Shown here in pieces: positions 17,336 through 26,604 of a stretch of DNA of 64,000 nt (the stretch's first letter is position 1; each line of letters starts with the position of its first letter). The stretch spans positions 620,001 to 684,000 of the forward strand of contig NZ_JABAEX010000001.1 of NCBI RefSeq assembly GCF_012843315.1, given 5' to 3'. The translations under genes and the position numbers were made by a program. This stretch comes from Streptococcus sp. WB01_FAA12. GTDB lineage: Bacteria; Bacillota; Bacilli; Lactobacillales; Streptococcaceae. The notes beneath the pieces were generated by a model. That model was not told the DNA's origin. It saw only the letters and a program-made list of their open reading frames with translations, and did no database searches.

Positions 17336-19132
17336 TTACTCTCCCAACTCAGCACTGTAGGCGATAATCTGGTCAACTGTATCAGACAAGAACTGGATGG
17401 TATCACGGAGTGGTTTGTCTGTTGAGATATCCGCTCCGATAATCATGGCTGACTCAAGTGGTGTCTTACTGCCACCTGATTTGAGGAGATTGAGCCAGTC
17501 TTCAGCTCCAGTTTCTGAATGTTTCAGATGAAGGTAACCAGCTGTCGAGATGACTAGTCCAGCAGAGTAAGTGTAACTATATAAGCCCATGTAATAGTGA
17601 GCTTGGCGCATCCAAGTCAGAGCCGCATCGTCGTCGATTTCAATGGCATCTCCCCAGAATTCAGTCAAGACTTCCTTCATGATGCTGTTGAGTTTGCTTG
17701 CTCCGAAGGTTTCTCCTTCTTCAATCAATGTATAAACCTTGCGCTGGAAGGCTGCTTCCAAGAGGTGGGTAATAAAGTTATGGAAGTAGGTGTCTGTCAA
17801 ACGGTGAGCAAGGGCAAAGCGTTTTTGACGCGGATCATCAGACTGATGTTCCAAATGATCACTTAAAAGCAATTCATTGAAGGTTGACGGTGCTTCGACA
17901 TAGTAGGTCGACATATGAGCGTTGAAGTAACTTTGGTGATTGTCAGAAAAGATAAATTGACCAGAATGCCCGATTTCATGAATCAAAGTATAGACATCGC
18001 TCAAACGGCCTGTCCAGCTCATTAGAACATAAGGGTGCACGCGATATGGATCCGCCGCATAACCACCAGAATCCTTGCCACTATTGGCAGCAAAGTCAAC
18101 CCAGCGCTCTTCTTGATAGCGAGCAACTTCCTGACAATATTCTTGTCCCAAAGGTTCTACTGACTTCATGACCAAATCATAGGCGTCATCAATAGTCACT
18201 TCAGGATTGAGGGCGCTGTCCAAATCCAATTTCCAGTCTGCAAAGGTCATCTTTTCAAGACCATTTACCTTGGCAACATGCTTGAGATATCTCTGAGCAA
18301 CTGGCGCAAAATCCTTCATGATGAGGTCAATCTGGCGGTCAAACATGGCACGGTCCACTTCTTGCTCAGCCAGAAGATAGTCAAAAACTGAGTCGTAGCC
18401 CTTCATATCTGCTAATAGTTTTTCAGACTTAACCTGAGCTAGATAGGCTGCGGCTGCTGTATTTTGGTGCTTACGGAGTCCTTCTGAGAAGGAACGGAAG
18501 GATTTCTCACGAATTTCAGCATCTTCATGGTTTTGGTAGAAATTCTCATAAGTCACAAAGCTGTTTTTATAAGTCTTGCCATGGGCTTCAAAGTCAGCCA
18601 TTTCAAAGTCCCCAGCTCGCATCTTGGTGTAAATATCCTGTGGACTGTAGAAAACTTCACCGAGATTAGTCAAAGCTTTCTCCACATCCGCCCCTAGATA
18701 GTGGGCTTTTTTGATTTTTGCCTGACGAATGGCAGCTGTTAAATGTGGCAATTCACCCAAACGATCCAAGACTTCCTCATCTGCTGCCACCAAGGCGTCA
18801 TCAAAGAAGGTCAAGGCTACACTGGCATCTGTTTCAAATTCCATCCCAGATTGGGCGATATTAGCAAAATCCTCATTGCTATAGTCCGTCGTCTGAGGCA
18901 TAAAGGCATAATTGCCGATATGACTCATCTGGATATAGATTTGCTCCAATTCTGCAAAGGCCTTCTCGAAATCCTCAAAAGTGTGAAGATTGCCCTTGTA
19001 ATCACGGCTAAATTGGTTAATATCTTCGCGTGTTTTCTCGATTGCACGCAAGAAATCCTCACGGTCTTGGTAAAGGGCGGTTAAATCCCAAAGTTCCTTC
19101 TCTGGGAATTCTGAACGGTGTTTTTGTTCCAT
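17336..19132 (-). CDS. pepF: Oligoendopeptidase F (M3 metallopeptidase)
   Basis: A 598-residue cytosolic zinc peptidase of family M3B. The zinc site HEIGH lies near residue 387 (TLIHEIGHSGQF), with the third ligand Glu in EAPSTFNELLLSDHL. It cleaves oligopeptides of about 7-17 residues and takes part in peptide nutrition and turnover of signal peptides. Full family length, intact. It follows the rsmE stop by ten bases. Confidence 0.95.
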   Translation of the reverse strand: MEQKHRSEFPEKELWDLTALYQDREDFLRAIEKTREDINQFSRDYKGNLHTFEDFEKAFAELEQIYIQMSHIGNYAFMPQTTDYSNEDFANIAQSGMEFETDASVALTFFDDALVAADEEVLDRLGELPHLTAAIRQAKIKKAHYLGADVEKALTNLGEVFYSPQDIYTKMRAGDFEMADFEAHGKTYKNSFVTYENFYQNHEDAEIREKSFRSFSEGLRKHQNTAAAAYLAQVKSEKLLADMKGYDSVFDYLLAEQEVDRAMFDRQIDLIMKDFAPVAQRYLKHVAKVNGLEKMTFADWKLDLDSALNPEVTIDDAYDLVMKSVEPLGQEYCQEVARYQEERWVDFAANSGKDSGGYAADPYRVHPYVLMSWTGRLSDVYTLIHEIGHSGQFIFSDNHQSYFNAHMSTYYVEAPSTFNELLLSDHLEHQSDDPRQKRFALAHRLTDTYFHNFITHLLEAAFQRKVYTLIEEGETFGASKLNSIMKEVLTEFWGDAIEIDDDAALTWMRQAHYYMGLYSYTYSAGLVISTAGYLHLKHSETGAEDWLNLLKSGGSKTPLESAMIIGADISTDKPLRDTIQFLSDTVDQIIAYSAELGE

Positions 19133-19142
19133 ATTCTTCCTC

Positions 19143-19886
19143 TTATTTCTCTAATTCTAATAAAACACTAAGGGCTGATAAAGCGTAAAGTGGTGCTGTT
19201 TCTGCTCGCAAAATGCGAGGGCCAAGTCCTGCTAAGACTGATCCCTTAGCTTCGAAACTCTCAATTTCTGCAGGTGAGAGACCGCCTTCTGGACCAAAGA
19301 TAAAGAGCAATTTGTCTCCTTTCTCGAGTCCAGTAACCGCTTGTAAAAGCGCAGCGCTTTCTCCTTCTTTGGCCGACTCTTCATAAGCCACTACGATGCG
19401 GTCAAATTGGTCAAGTTGGGCTAGAAAGTCTGCTTTTTTCTCAAAAAGCTTGATACTTGGAACAACATTACGCTTACTTTGCTCTGCTGCTCCAAGGGCG
19501 ATTTTTTCTAGTTTTTCGACTTTCTTGCCCAATTTCTTACCATCCCACTTGGCGACCGACCAATCGGCAGGAAAGGCCCAGATTTGGCTAGCACCCAGTT
19601 CTGTCACTTTTTGAGTGATGAATTCCAGCTTATCTCCCTTGGGAAAGCCTGATGCGATAGTTACTTGAACTGGCAGTTCCACATTGTCAACTAATTCTTC
19701 TACCAACTCAAACTGACGCGCTTCCACATCTATCACGCGCGCCAAACGCTTGATACCATCATTGAAGACCAAGATTACTTCATCATCTTCTTTCAGCCGC
19801 ATGACCTGAAACATATGCTTGCTGGTTTCCTTGTCCTCGATAGTGACAGGAGATATTGCACTGCCTTTGACAAAATACTGCTGCAT
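19143..19886 (-). CDS. rsmE: 16S rRNA m3U1498 methyltransferase RsmE
   Basis: A 247-residue SPOUT methyltransferase: N-terminal PUA-like part (1-70), then the trefoil knot with LFIFGPEGGLSPAEIESF and LGPRILRAETAPLYALSAL. It methylates U1498 of 16S rRNA. I choose the ATG at 19886, five bases after GGAGG, rather than the TTG four codons earlier. It begins one base after the prmA stop. Confidence 0.95.
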   Translation of the reverse strand: MQQYFVKGSAISPVTIEDKETSKHMFQVMRLKEDDEVILVFNDGIKRLARVIDVEARQFELVEELVDNVELPVQVTIASGFPKGDKLEFITQKVTELGASQIWAFPADWSVAKWDGKKLGKKVEKLEKIALGAAEQSKRNVVPSIKLFEKKADFLAQLDQFDRIVVAYEESAKEGESAALLQAVTGLEKGDKLLFIFGPEGGLSPAEIESFEAKGSVLAGLGPRILRAETAPLYALSALSVLLELEK

Positions 19887-19887
19887 G

Positions 19888-20838
19888 CTAGCCTCCAATC
19901 ACACCTGAAATATCCTTTGTTTTCTTAAAGACACAGGCATTCCATTCCCCTTGAATCATATGGGTTTCAAGGAAAAATCCAGCTGACTCAGCCGACTCGC
20001 GTACCATGTCCCACTTGTCCTTGATAATGCCACTCATGATGAGGTAGCCTTCATCCTTGACCAAGCGATAAGCATCCTCTGTCAGATGAATGAGAATATC
20101 CGCCAAGATATTAGCTACAATCACATCTGTCTCAATCTCTACACCCTTGAGCAAATCTCCTGGGGCTACATGGATGTTTTCCATACCAGGGTTGAGCCCA
20201 ATATTTTCCTGAGCCACACGAACCGCCACATCATCCAAGTCATAGGCAAAAATCTCCTTAGCACCAAGAAGCGAGCTGGCAATGGAAAGAACTCCTGATC
20301 CAGTCCCCACATCCAGCACCGTTTCGCCACCACGAAGAACCTGCTCCAGGGCAAAGAGGCTCATCTTGGTGGTTGGATGCGTTCCAGTCCCAAAGGCCAT
20401 GCCTGGATCTAGCTTGATAATCTTCTCTCCAGCAGTCGCCTCATAGTCTGTCCAAGACGGCACGATGGTCAAATCATGAGTGATACGAGCTGGCTCATAG
20501 TATTTCTTCCAGTTGTCAGCCCAGTCTTCCTCAGCCAAGGCAGTCGTGCCCATCTTGACTTCTCCCAAGTCTATAAAATCCGTCAAGTCTGCTAAGCGAG
20601 CCTGCAAGTCAGCCTCAACCACTGCCACATCAACCGTTTCTGGATAGTAGGCTGTCACTACGATTTCTTCCTGTTGCTCGACCTCTGGGAAAATCTCACC
20701 GAAGCGATCCACATTTCCCACATAGTCCATGCTGTCTTCAATCGCAACGCCTTGCGCTCCCAGCTCAATCAAGAGATTAGAAACCAACTCCTCTCCCTCA
20801 CGCTTAACTGTAACTTTTAACTCTTGCCATGTTTCCAT
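19888..20838 (-). CDS. prmA: Ribosomal protein L11 methyltransferase PrmA
   Basis: A 316-residue SAM-dependent enzyme with the binding motif [20 protein letters not shown] near residue 178 and the conserved [14 protein letters not shown] just before; NPP-type region VANILADIL near 243. It trimethylates ribosomal protein L11. Overlapping transcription with rsmE is the common prmA-rsmE arrangement. Confidence 0.96.
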   Translation of the reverse strand: METWQELKVTVKREGEELVSNLLIELGAQGVAIEDSMDYVGNVDRFGEIFPEVEQQEEIVVTAYYPETVDVAVVEADLQARLADLTDFIDLGEVKMGTTALAEEDWADNWKKYYEPARITHDLTIVPSWTDYEATAGEKIIKLDPGMAFGTGTHPTTKMSLFALEQVLRGGETVLDVGTGSGVLSIASSLLGAKEIFAYDLDDVAVRVAQENIGLNPGMENIHVAPGDLLKGVEIETDVIVANILADILIHLTEDAYRLVKDEGYLIMSGIIKDKWDMVRESAESAGFFLETHMIQGEWNACVFKKTKDISGVIGG

Positions 20839-20848
20839 TTTATTCTCC

Positions 20849-21748
20849 TTAACAACCCATCATTTCTTCTAATTCTTTTAAGGTCTTACCGTTTTTATCT
20901 TTCCAGTCCATTCGTCCATTGGTATTCATTCCTATCACAAAAGCTGCTGCATAAGAAGGACTAGAGAAAAGTTGTTTCTCCTGTAAAATGCCATCTTTGA
21001 TTACATTTGTATCAATTAATTCTTTACGAAGTTTTTGTAGACTAGATGGGATTACGTTGGAATCTATCAACTCTATTTGACTGCCCTCCAAAACTACAAA
21101 ACCTTCCGAAGTACGTTCACAACGTGCTTCTATTACTTTATTAGATTTCTTAGATTTTCGTTTTAAGTATAAATAAGTTAACTGATCATTAGATAAGTCT
21201 TTCTCCGATATCTTTGTCATAGGAACGAACACTCGATATCCTAAGGTTCCTACAATCATCAAGGTGTTTTCAACAACCTCGTCCAACTCTGATTGCTTCT
21301 CTTCCGTTACATTCCCAGAATTTGGCTCATTCCCGTTTTTCACAATATATCGCCCAAATTCTTTAGCTAGTTGAGTAAATTTATTTTCCAAATAGCTAAT
21401 TTCTGTTGGACCGAAAGAATTATTTTGAGTTGTTAGAATTATGACATCATTAAAATAATCAGCATGAGTATCACGAGTATGCTCTTGAATTCGCAACAAT
21501 ACCCCTTCACCATTTTTCCGAGTTGTCGCCTGACCAATATAGGTCACATCTTTCTGTTTATCTTCATCTCGACCAAATAAGAAATAAATACCACTTTGTT
21601 TCATTTCATCACGCGACTTCAAATCTCCCAACTGAATACGAGGTATTTTGTAAATCACTCCCGTCCAATTTGACAAAGTACATTTGATTTTTCCAGTCAC
21701 TTCACCATCCATGAGAAACATATTGATATTTTTGCTACGCTTCGCCAT
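20849..21748 (-). CDS. GIY-YIG nuclease domain protein with C-terminal DUF4357-like region
   Basis: A 299-residue protein. The GIY-YIG core shows Gly53-Ile54-Tyr55 and Tyr70-Ile71-Gly72, with Arg in LLRIQEH and Glu in EISYLENKF as expected catalytic residues. The end ([29 protein letters not shown]) matches the DUF4357 pattern seen in restriction-like and nuclease proteins. It is AT-richer than prmA and sits between prmA and a Nudix gene. Its target is unknown; it could be a solitary endonuclease or a DNA-binding regulator. Confidence 0.8.
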   Translation of the reverse strand: MAKRSKNINMFLMDGEVTGKIKCTLSNWTGVIYKIPRIQLGDLKSRDEMKQSGIYFLFGRDEDKQKDVTYIGQATTRKNGEGVLLRIQEHTRDTHADYFNDVIILTTQNNSFGPTEISYLENKFTQLAKEFGRYIVKNGNEPNSGNVTEEKQSELDEVVENTLMIVGTLGYRVFVPMTKISEKDLSNDQLTYLYLKRKSKKSNKVIEARCERTSEGFVVLEGSQIELIDSNVIPSSLQKLRKELIDTNVIKDGILQEKQLFSSPSYAAAFVIGMNTNGRMDWKDKNGKTLKELEEMMGC

Positions 21749-22177
21749 TTATCGAACTTCCTCCAAATAATCCCTCAATCTATCCTGCAACTGAGGGACA
21801 ACTTGACTGGAACTAAGAAATTCCTCAACATTCATCAGCTGATAGCCCTGTCCTTCATCTCCAAATACGATACTGTCAAACTGAGCCTGTGTCAACTGAC
21901 CGACTAGAAATACAGATTGTTTATCCGCAAAAAGCATACTTGGATAAACCTTACTCCAAAGCAGACAATCCTCAGTCAGATAAATTCCCAGTTCTTCATA
22001 AACTTCACGCGCCACGCACTCAAAAGGACTTTCATCACCTTCACGTCCACCGCCTGGAAGTTCCCACATATTGGGCCAGGGAATGCTTGCCTTATCATCG
22101 CGTAAGATGGTCAGGAGCCTATCCCCACAAAACAAAGCAATCTTACAGCCTGTGAAATCAGAAATCTCTATTTCCAT
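21749..22177 (-). CDS. Nudix hydrolase
   Basis: A 142-residue protein with a full Nudix box, GGGREGDESPFECVAREVYE then ELGI, near residues 41-64, carrying all catalytic Glu residues. Such enzymes hydrolyse nucleoside diphosphate derivatives; the substrate cannot be read from sequence. It abuts the GIY-YIG gene without a gap and is one base from the M50-type gene. Confidence 0.92.
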   Translation of the reverse strand: MEIEISDFTGCKIALFCGDRLLTILRDDKASIPWPNMWELPGGGREGDESPFECVAREVYEELGIYLTEDCLLWSKVYPSMLFADKQSVFLVGQLTQAQFDSIVFGDEGQGYQLMNVEEFLSSSQVVPQLQDRLRDYLEEVR

Positions 22178-22178
22178 A

Positions 22179-23246
22179 TTAGACTCCTTCGGTTAATTCC
22201 TTTTCCAGCTCAGCTAACCAGTTTTGATAATAGCTTTTCTCATCCCGTAACATCCGACTGCTATTCATTTTCTGTCTAGCAATCTTCATAGCCTTGTGAG
22301 TTTGAACTACATCTTTCTTTACCTTAAATTGATACCAAGCTTGAATGACCTGCATATCTGCTGTTTTTAGAGATAAAAAGGATTTGACTCCTCGAATACT
22401 TGCATATTCTTCCGCCTTCTTATTATCTCCTTCCATCAGAGCAACTTGAAGAAGGTATAATTGAGAACTAGTTTTAGACATTGGATTGTCTGTTTTATCT
22501 AACACAGACTGAAACTGTTGCTTTGCAAGTTCTATATTATCATCCAATATGAATACCAACCCCTGAAGAGTCTGAACACTTTCTGCAAAACTCCCTCTCA
22601 CCTCCTCATCAACAGGCATGATAAAGTCTTTTAAATCATATTCTTGAGGAGCTAGCAAGGTCTGGGCAGAATGCCTCAACATCAGGTAGGCGTATTTCGT
22701 ATTTTCAGGGTGTTGTAGCAATTCCCAAATTTTTGCTCCATCGGTGATGCCGACTGGCAAAATGTTATTTAGGAAGAAAGACAAATTAAGAAAAATCCAA
22801 GTCCCTGCAAAATACCAGCTTCTTGTCAAAAATCCAAACACTATCGCCAATAATATCAAGCTGAGATGAACCATCAAGCCTCCTGAAAGCATCAGGATGA
22901 TTCTTTGATCACTTTCATCCTCTTTTAAACCAATGTATTGAGCACCAACATTTTTCAGAATGGCTGTTCTACTAAGATGAAACCTGCCTAACTTTTTGGT
23001 CAAAATAAAATGTCCTAACCCAAAAGCCACCAGACGATAGCCTGTCAGATAACCACAAAATGCATGACCAAGCTCATGAAGAATCAAGATTACATACATG
23101 CTTAGAAAAGCAAAAGCATAACCAAAACTAAAAACTAATAATGCAGAATAGCCCAACTCTGCAAATGCGATGGTTCCACAAGCAAAAGCTAGCATAATAA
23201 AGACAACAGCTAGCACATAAACCAAATAAATCCCAATTTTCTTCAT
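22179..23246 (-). CDS. M50-type membrane zinc metalloprotease
   Basis: A 355-residue protein with a membrane-embedded zinc motif HELGH (in ILILHELGHAFCGYL, about residues 56-70), a second site NNILPVGITDGAKIW where Asp is the expected third ligand, about five membrane helices, and a soluble C-terminal half (about 200-355) with TPR-like helices. The ATG at 23246 follows GGAG; an upstream TTG adds five residues. Site-2-protease-like enzymes cleave membrane substrates; the target is unknown and no PDZ domain is seen. Confidence 0.82.
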   Translation of the reverse strand: MKKIGIYLVYVLAVVFIMLAFACGTIAFAELGYSALLVFSFGYAFAFLSMYVILILHELGHAFCGYLTGYRLVAFGLGHFILTKKLGRFHLSRTAILKNVGAQYIGLKEDESDQRIILMLSGGLMVHLSLILLAIVFGFLTRSWYFAGTWIFLNLSFFLNNILPVGITDGAKIWELLQHPENTKYAYLMLRHSAQTLLAPQEYDLKDFIMPVDEEVRGSFAESVQTLQGLVFILDDNIELAKQQFQSVLDKTDNPMSKTSSQLYLLQVALMEGDNKKAEEYASIRGVKSFLSLKTADMQVIQAWYQFKVKKDVVQTHKAMKIARQKMNSSRMLRDEKSYYQNWLAELEKELTEGV

Positions 23247-23264
23247 AAAATCTCCAACCAACTC

Positions 23265-23735
23265 CTAATATCTCGGATAAGGATAAAATTCTCCCTCTTC
23301 CAAGCCAACTTTTCCTTCTTCAAAGACTTCTTGGTTCCATTCCATGACGAATTCTTCTGCTTCTGGGTCTTCCAAAAAGTCCATGAGGGCATCTAGTCCA
23401 ACCTCGGCAGTGTCTTTAAGGAATAGAGCAAAATAAGCTAAAAATTCACGAGAAAAACCTTTTTTAGGTAGGTAAGGAATAACCGTCAAATAGTCTTCCT
23501 CATTGACTGTTGATTTGGCAGGATTGTAAAAAAGCACTGCTTCCTCAAAGAGAATGTCATCTGACGAAACCTCTCCGTCTTCATCTACCATCTCCACACC
23601 TGCAGCGTTTTGCGCTTCCAATAGAAAACTCACTTCAACCGCGTGGTTACGCTTGTCCCAACTAATCTCAAAGTCAAAGGGAAAATTCTTCTCCAACTCT
23701 TCCTCTAAAACATCTAAAAATCCGTATGTTGCCAT
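23265..23735 (-). CDS. DUF3013 family protein
   Basis: A 156-residue very acidic protein (MATYGFLDVLEEELEKNFPFDFEISWDKRN, C-terminal EEGKVGLEEGEFYPYPRY) of the streptococcal/lactococcal DUF3013 family. Soluble, function unknown. It lies 18 bp upstream of the M50 gene on the same strand. Confidence 0.85.
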   Translation of the reverse strand: MATYGFLDVLEEELEKNFPFDFEISWDKRNHAVEVSFLLEAQNAAGVEMVDEDGEVSSDDILFEEAVLFYNPAKSTVNEEDYLTVIPYLPKKGFSREFLAYFALFLKDTAEVGLDALMDFLEDPEAEEFVMEWNQEVFEEGKVGLEEGEFYPYPRY

Positions 23736-23850
23736 TTTGTCCTCTTTCTATGCGACTCTTTAATCGCCCCGATTGCTCGGAAATATGCTAAAATAGATAC
23801 TACCATCTTACCACATATACATCAGAAAATCCACGTTAGAAAGGACTGCT

Positions 23851-25122
23851 ATGCCAGACAATCTCGCACTTCGCATGCGCCCTAAAACCATCGATCAGGT
23901 CATCGGTCAGGAACATCTGGTCGGACAAGGAAAAATCATCCGTCGCATGGTGGAAGCCAACCGCCTGTCCTCCATGATTCTATATGGACCTCCTGGAATC
24001 GGCAAGACCAGTATTGCTTCAGCCATCGCTGGGACTACTAAGTATGCCTTTCGAACTTTCAATGCGACAGTTGATAGTAAAAAGCGACTGCAAGAAATTG
24101 CGGAAGAGGCTAAATTTTCAGGTGGACTTGTACTACTCCTTGACGAGATTCATAGACTAGATAAAACCAAGCAAGACTTCCTCTTGCCTCTCTTGGAAAG
24201 TGGACTGGTCATCATGATTGGCGCTACAACTGAAAATCCCTTCTTTTCTGTCACTCCTGCCATTCGCAGTCGCGTTCAAATTTTTGAGTTGGAACCTCTG
24301 TCTAACCAAGAAGTCAAAGAGGCTCTACAGATAGCTCTAAGTAACCCTGAGCGTGGTTTTGATTTTCCAGTAGAACTAGATGAGGATGCGCTGGACTTCA
24401 TCGCAACCTCTACAAACGGAGACCTGCGCTCTGCCTTTAACTCACTGGATTTGGCTGTTCTTTCTACCCCTGAGAATGATAAGGGCATTCGCCATATCAC
24501 TCTAGACATCATGGAAAATAGTCTTCAGAGAAGCTACATCACTATGGACAAGGATGGAGACGGTCACTATGATGTTCTATCTGCCCTGCAAAAGTCTATC
24601 CGTGGCTCAGATGTTGATGCCAGTCTTCACTATGCTGCCCGCTTGATTGAGGCTGGGGATCTGCCAAGTCTCGCTCGTCGCTTGACCGTTATCGCCTATG
24701 AAGATATCGGTTTGGCCAACCCTGAAGCCCAGATTCATACCGTGACTGCTCTGGATGCTGCCCAGAAGATTGGGTTCCCAGAAGCCCGCATTCTCATTGC
24801 CAATGTCGTGATTGATTTGGCCCTTTCTCCAAAATCCAACTCAGCCTATGTAGCTATGGATAAGGCACTTGCTGACCTCAAAACATCAGGGCACTTGCCT
24901 ATTCCGCGACACCTGCGTGATGGACACTACAGCGGAAGCAAGGAACTAGGGAATGCCCAAGACTATCTCTATCCACACAACTATCCTGGAAATTGGGTCA
25001 AGCAAGACTATCTACCAGAAAAAATTCGTAATCATCACTATTTCCAAGCAGAAGATACTGGTAAATATGAACGGGCTTTGGCTCAAAGAAAGGAAGCTAT
25101 CGACCGTTTGCGAAAAATCTGA
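23851..25122 (+). CDS. rarA: Replication-associated recombination protein RarA (MgsA)
   Basis: A 423-residue AAA+ ATPase of the clamp-loader-like RarA/WRNIP1 family: MRPKTIDQVIGQEHLVGQG, Walker A GPPGIGKTS near residues 45-53, Walker B LLLLDEIHRLDKTKQD near 94, then the RarA C-terminal tetramerisation domain. It acts at stalled replication forks. AAAGGA lies before the ATG. Confidence 0.96.
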   Translation: MPDNLALRMRPKTIDQVIGQEHLVGQGKIIRRMVEANRLSSMILYGPPGIGKTSIASAIAGTTKYAFRTFNATVDSKKRLQEIAEEAKFSGGLVLLLDEIHRLDKTKQDFLLPLLESGLVIMIGATTENPFFSVTPAIRSRVQIFELEPLSNQEVKEALQIALSNPERGFDFPVELDEDALDFIATSTNGDLRSAFNSLDLAVLSTPENDKGIRHITLDIMENSLQRSYITMDKDGDGHYDVLSALQKSIRGSDVDASLHYAARLIEAGDLPSLARRLTVIAYEDIGLANPEAQIHTVTALDAAQKIGFPEARILIANVVIDLALSPKSNSAYVAMDKALADLKTSGHLPIPRHLRDGHYSGSKELGNAQDYLYPHNYPGNWVKQDYLPEKIRNHHYFQAEDTGKYERALAQRKEAIDRLRKI

Positions 25123-25151
25123 AATCCTTTTCAAAAAATTGCACTTTCCTC

Positions 25152-25179
25152 TTGATTTTTTTTGAAAAAGTGGTATTAT
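25152..25179 (+). promoter_or_regulatory. Promoter of 6S RNA
   Basis: TTGATT (25152-25157), 16 bp, TATTAT (25174-25179) preceded by TGG (extended -10). Start expected near 25187. Confidence 0.65.
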
Positions 25180-25187
25180 ATAAACAT

Positions 25188-25382
25188 AGAAACGCTGTGG
25201 TGTACGACTTCACACTTAAGTGTTGACCGACTATTTTTTGTATTATTAGGGAAACAAAAGTCTTCTAACAGCATGTAGGCCGTCTCACACGGAAACAGCT
25301 TCAGTTAGAGCGAGTTGCCCACCTGCTTAATTGCGCGGGTTCAATACAAACCGTGAAGTTTCGGCACCAATACAGCTTTTTT
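25188..25382 (+). ncRNA. ssrS: 6S RNA
   Basis: About 190 nt lacking an open frame. The two ends pair into a long closing stem: GCTGT/ACAGC, GGTG/CACC and GACTTCAC/GTGAAGTT (25194-25216 with 25352-25376), enclosing a less paired centre and a terminal arm, the rod with central bubble typical of 6S RNA. It is followed by a T tract. 6S RNA binds sigma-A holoenzyme and mimics an open promoter. The location just before tRNA-Lys is in line with Gram-positive 6S genes as I recall them. Confidence 0.8.
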
Positions 25383-25386
25383 CTTT

Positions 25387-25459
25387 GCCTCCTTAGCTCA
25401 GCTGGCAGAGCAGCGGACTCTTAATCCGTGGGTCACAGGTTCGATCCCTGTAGGGGGCA
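25387..25459 (+). tRNA. tRNA-Lys (anticodon CTT)
   Basis: A 73-nt cloverleaf: acceptor GCCTCCT/AGGGGGC, D arm GAGC-type, anticodon stem GCGGA/TCCGT with loop CTCTTAA (anticodon 25420-25422), T arm ACAGG-TTCGATC-CCTGT. CCA is not encoded. Its 3' end is repeated at 29548 and 31233, making it the likely original integration target. Confidence 0.95.
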
Positions 25460-25469
25460 TCTAAATACA

Positions 25470-25503
25470 ACAGGAAAAAGCCTTGTAAATCAAGGCTTTT
25501 TTT
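25470..25503 (+). terminator. Terminator after tRNA-Lys
   Basis: AAGCCTTG..CAAGGCTT stem followed by seven T. Confidence 0.9.
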
Positions 25504-25810
25504 GCTTGTCTATAACTGATTTACCCCATCATTTCTCCCACATTTTAAATCTATCTTTTCTTTTTGAATCAAATTACATCTTTACAAATAGTGTAAAGCC
25601 AGTTACTTTTGCTTTGATGCCATACAATATTTTCATGTAGAGAAGACAAATTTTATCTTCTCTTTTTATTTTCAAAATAATAAAAACTGATTTTCTTTTC
25701 ATAAATCAGACTGAAACTTCCAAATTTTCCATTTTGTTTATTGATATTTCCTCTAAAAAGGTGTATAATATTTTTATTATCAAACTATACTATACTATAT
25801 AGGGGGTATT
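25504..25810. other. Gene-free gap with orphan terminator and the DUF308 promoter
   Basis: No credible gene. AGAGAAGA/TCTTCTCT (25639-25646, 25656-25663) plus a T tract forms an orphan terminator, possibly left from a lost gene or the end of a small RNA. Then TTGATA (25741-25746), 17 bp, TATAAT (25764-25769) is a strong promoter for the DUF308 gene, followed by an ATACT triplicate at 25787-25800. Confidence 0.55.
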
Positions 25811-25813
25811 GAA

Positions 25814-26329
25814 ATGAAATTTTCTAATCGTTTATCGCTATTCCTTGCAGGAGTTGTTTTTGTCCTTTTAGGACTTTTCCTATTTACAAACCCAGTAGCT
25901 AATCTTGTTGCTTACAGCTGGTGGATTGCATTTGGTTTACTGGTTTCTTCTATAGCAGCTATTTTAGGCTATTTCTCTGTACCAAAAGAGCTTCGCTCAC
26001 CAGCTCATCTTTTCCAAGGGATTGTTAATCTTCTCTTAGCTCTTTACCTCGTTGCCTATGGCTTTGTGACGCTGCCAGTTGTCATTCCAACTATTTTAGG
26101 AATTTGGTTAATTGTAGAAGCCATTATAGTTTTCTTTAAAGGCAATCGTCTGGGATTGATTTTCCCTATTATTGGCAACCATATCATGTGGATAGCGTTG
26201 CTTGCATTTTTACTAGGTCTAGTGATTTTGTTCAATCCAGTAGCTACAAGTGTCTTTGTCGTTTATGTCGTTGCCTTTGCATTTTTAATTGTTGGTTTCA
26301 CCTATATCCTTGATGCCTTTCGTAAATAA
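25814..26329 (+). CDS. DUF308 (HdeD-like) membrane protein
   Basis: A 171-residue protein with six short membrane segments arranged as paired hairpins, the DUF308 repeat layout (FLAGVVFVLLGLFLFTNPVA and LAFLLGLVILFNPVATSVF). Named for E. coli HdeD, tied to acid resistance, but the function here is unknown. GGGGGT before the ATG serves as ribosome binding site. It is the only gene between the two tRNA-Lys copies; the N-terminal half of the protein at 27703-28992 has a similar membrane pattern. Confidence 0.82.
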   Translation: MKFSNRLSLFLAGVVFVLLGLFLFTNPVANLVAYSWWIAFGLLVSSIAAILGYFSVPKELRSPAHLFQGIVNLLLALYLVAYGFVTLPVVIPTILGIWLIVEAIIVFFKGNRLGLIFPIIGNHIMWIALLAFLLGLVILFNPVATSVFVVYVVAFAFLIVGFTYILDAFRK

Positions 26330-26358
26330 TCTAGCTGCCATTTTGGGCATATTAAAAT

Positions 26359-26388
26359 AGCTGGGAAGTTACATTCTCAGCTTTTTCT
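26359..26388 (+). terminator. Terminator after the DUF308 gene
   Basis: AGCTGGGAA pairs with TTCTCAGCT (one G-T) and a five-T tail follows. Confidence 0.75.
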
Positions 26389-26391
26389 GTT

Positions 26392-26464
26392 GCCTCCTTA
26401 GCTCAGTTGGTAGAGCAGTAGACTCTTAAGCTATGGGGCGCAGGTTCGAGCCCTGCAGGGGGCA
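26392..26464 (+). tRNA. Second tRNA-Lys (CTT) copy with anticodon-stem mismatch
   Basis: A 73-nt tRNA with intact acceptor (GCCTCCT/AGGGGGC), D arm and T arm (GCAGG/CCTGC) and loop CTCTTAA (anticodon 26425-26427). The anticodon stem GTAGA/GCTAT has an A-G mismatch at 31:39 and a G-T closing pair, unlike the first copy. It may be weakly functional or decayed. The downstream terminator resembles that of copy one. Confidence 0.8.
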
Positions 26465-26482
26465 CATCTAAATCAACAGAAA

Positions 26483-26508
26483 TAAGCCTTGAAACCAAGG
26501 CTTTTTTT
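26483..26508 (+). terminator. Terminator after second tRNA-Lys
   Basis: AAGCCTTG..CCAAGGCTT stem and seven T, a diverged copy of the terminator at 25470-25503. Confidence 0.85.
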
Positions 26509-26540
26509 AACGTCTAATAGCTTTTTGTAGAAAAGTATTT

Positions 26541-26577
26541 AAAAATAAAAGAGAAGAGAATCTCTCACTCTCTTCTC
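26541..26577 (-). terminator. Terminator after the AI-2E family gene
   Basis: On the minus strand GAGAAGAGA pairs with TCTCTTCTC, followed by TTTTATTTTT. Confidence 0.85.
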
Positions 26578-26604
26578 AGTATATCTTATTAAATTTAGTT
26601 TTTC

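Noticed and set aside
20849..23735. Defence island from GIY-YIG, Nudix, M50 and DUF3013 genes
   Set aside because: Neighbouring genes look like ordinary streptococcal core genes; only the GIY-YIG gene is a plausible accessory.
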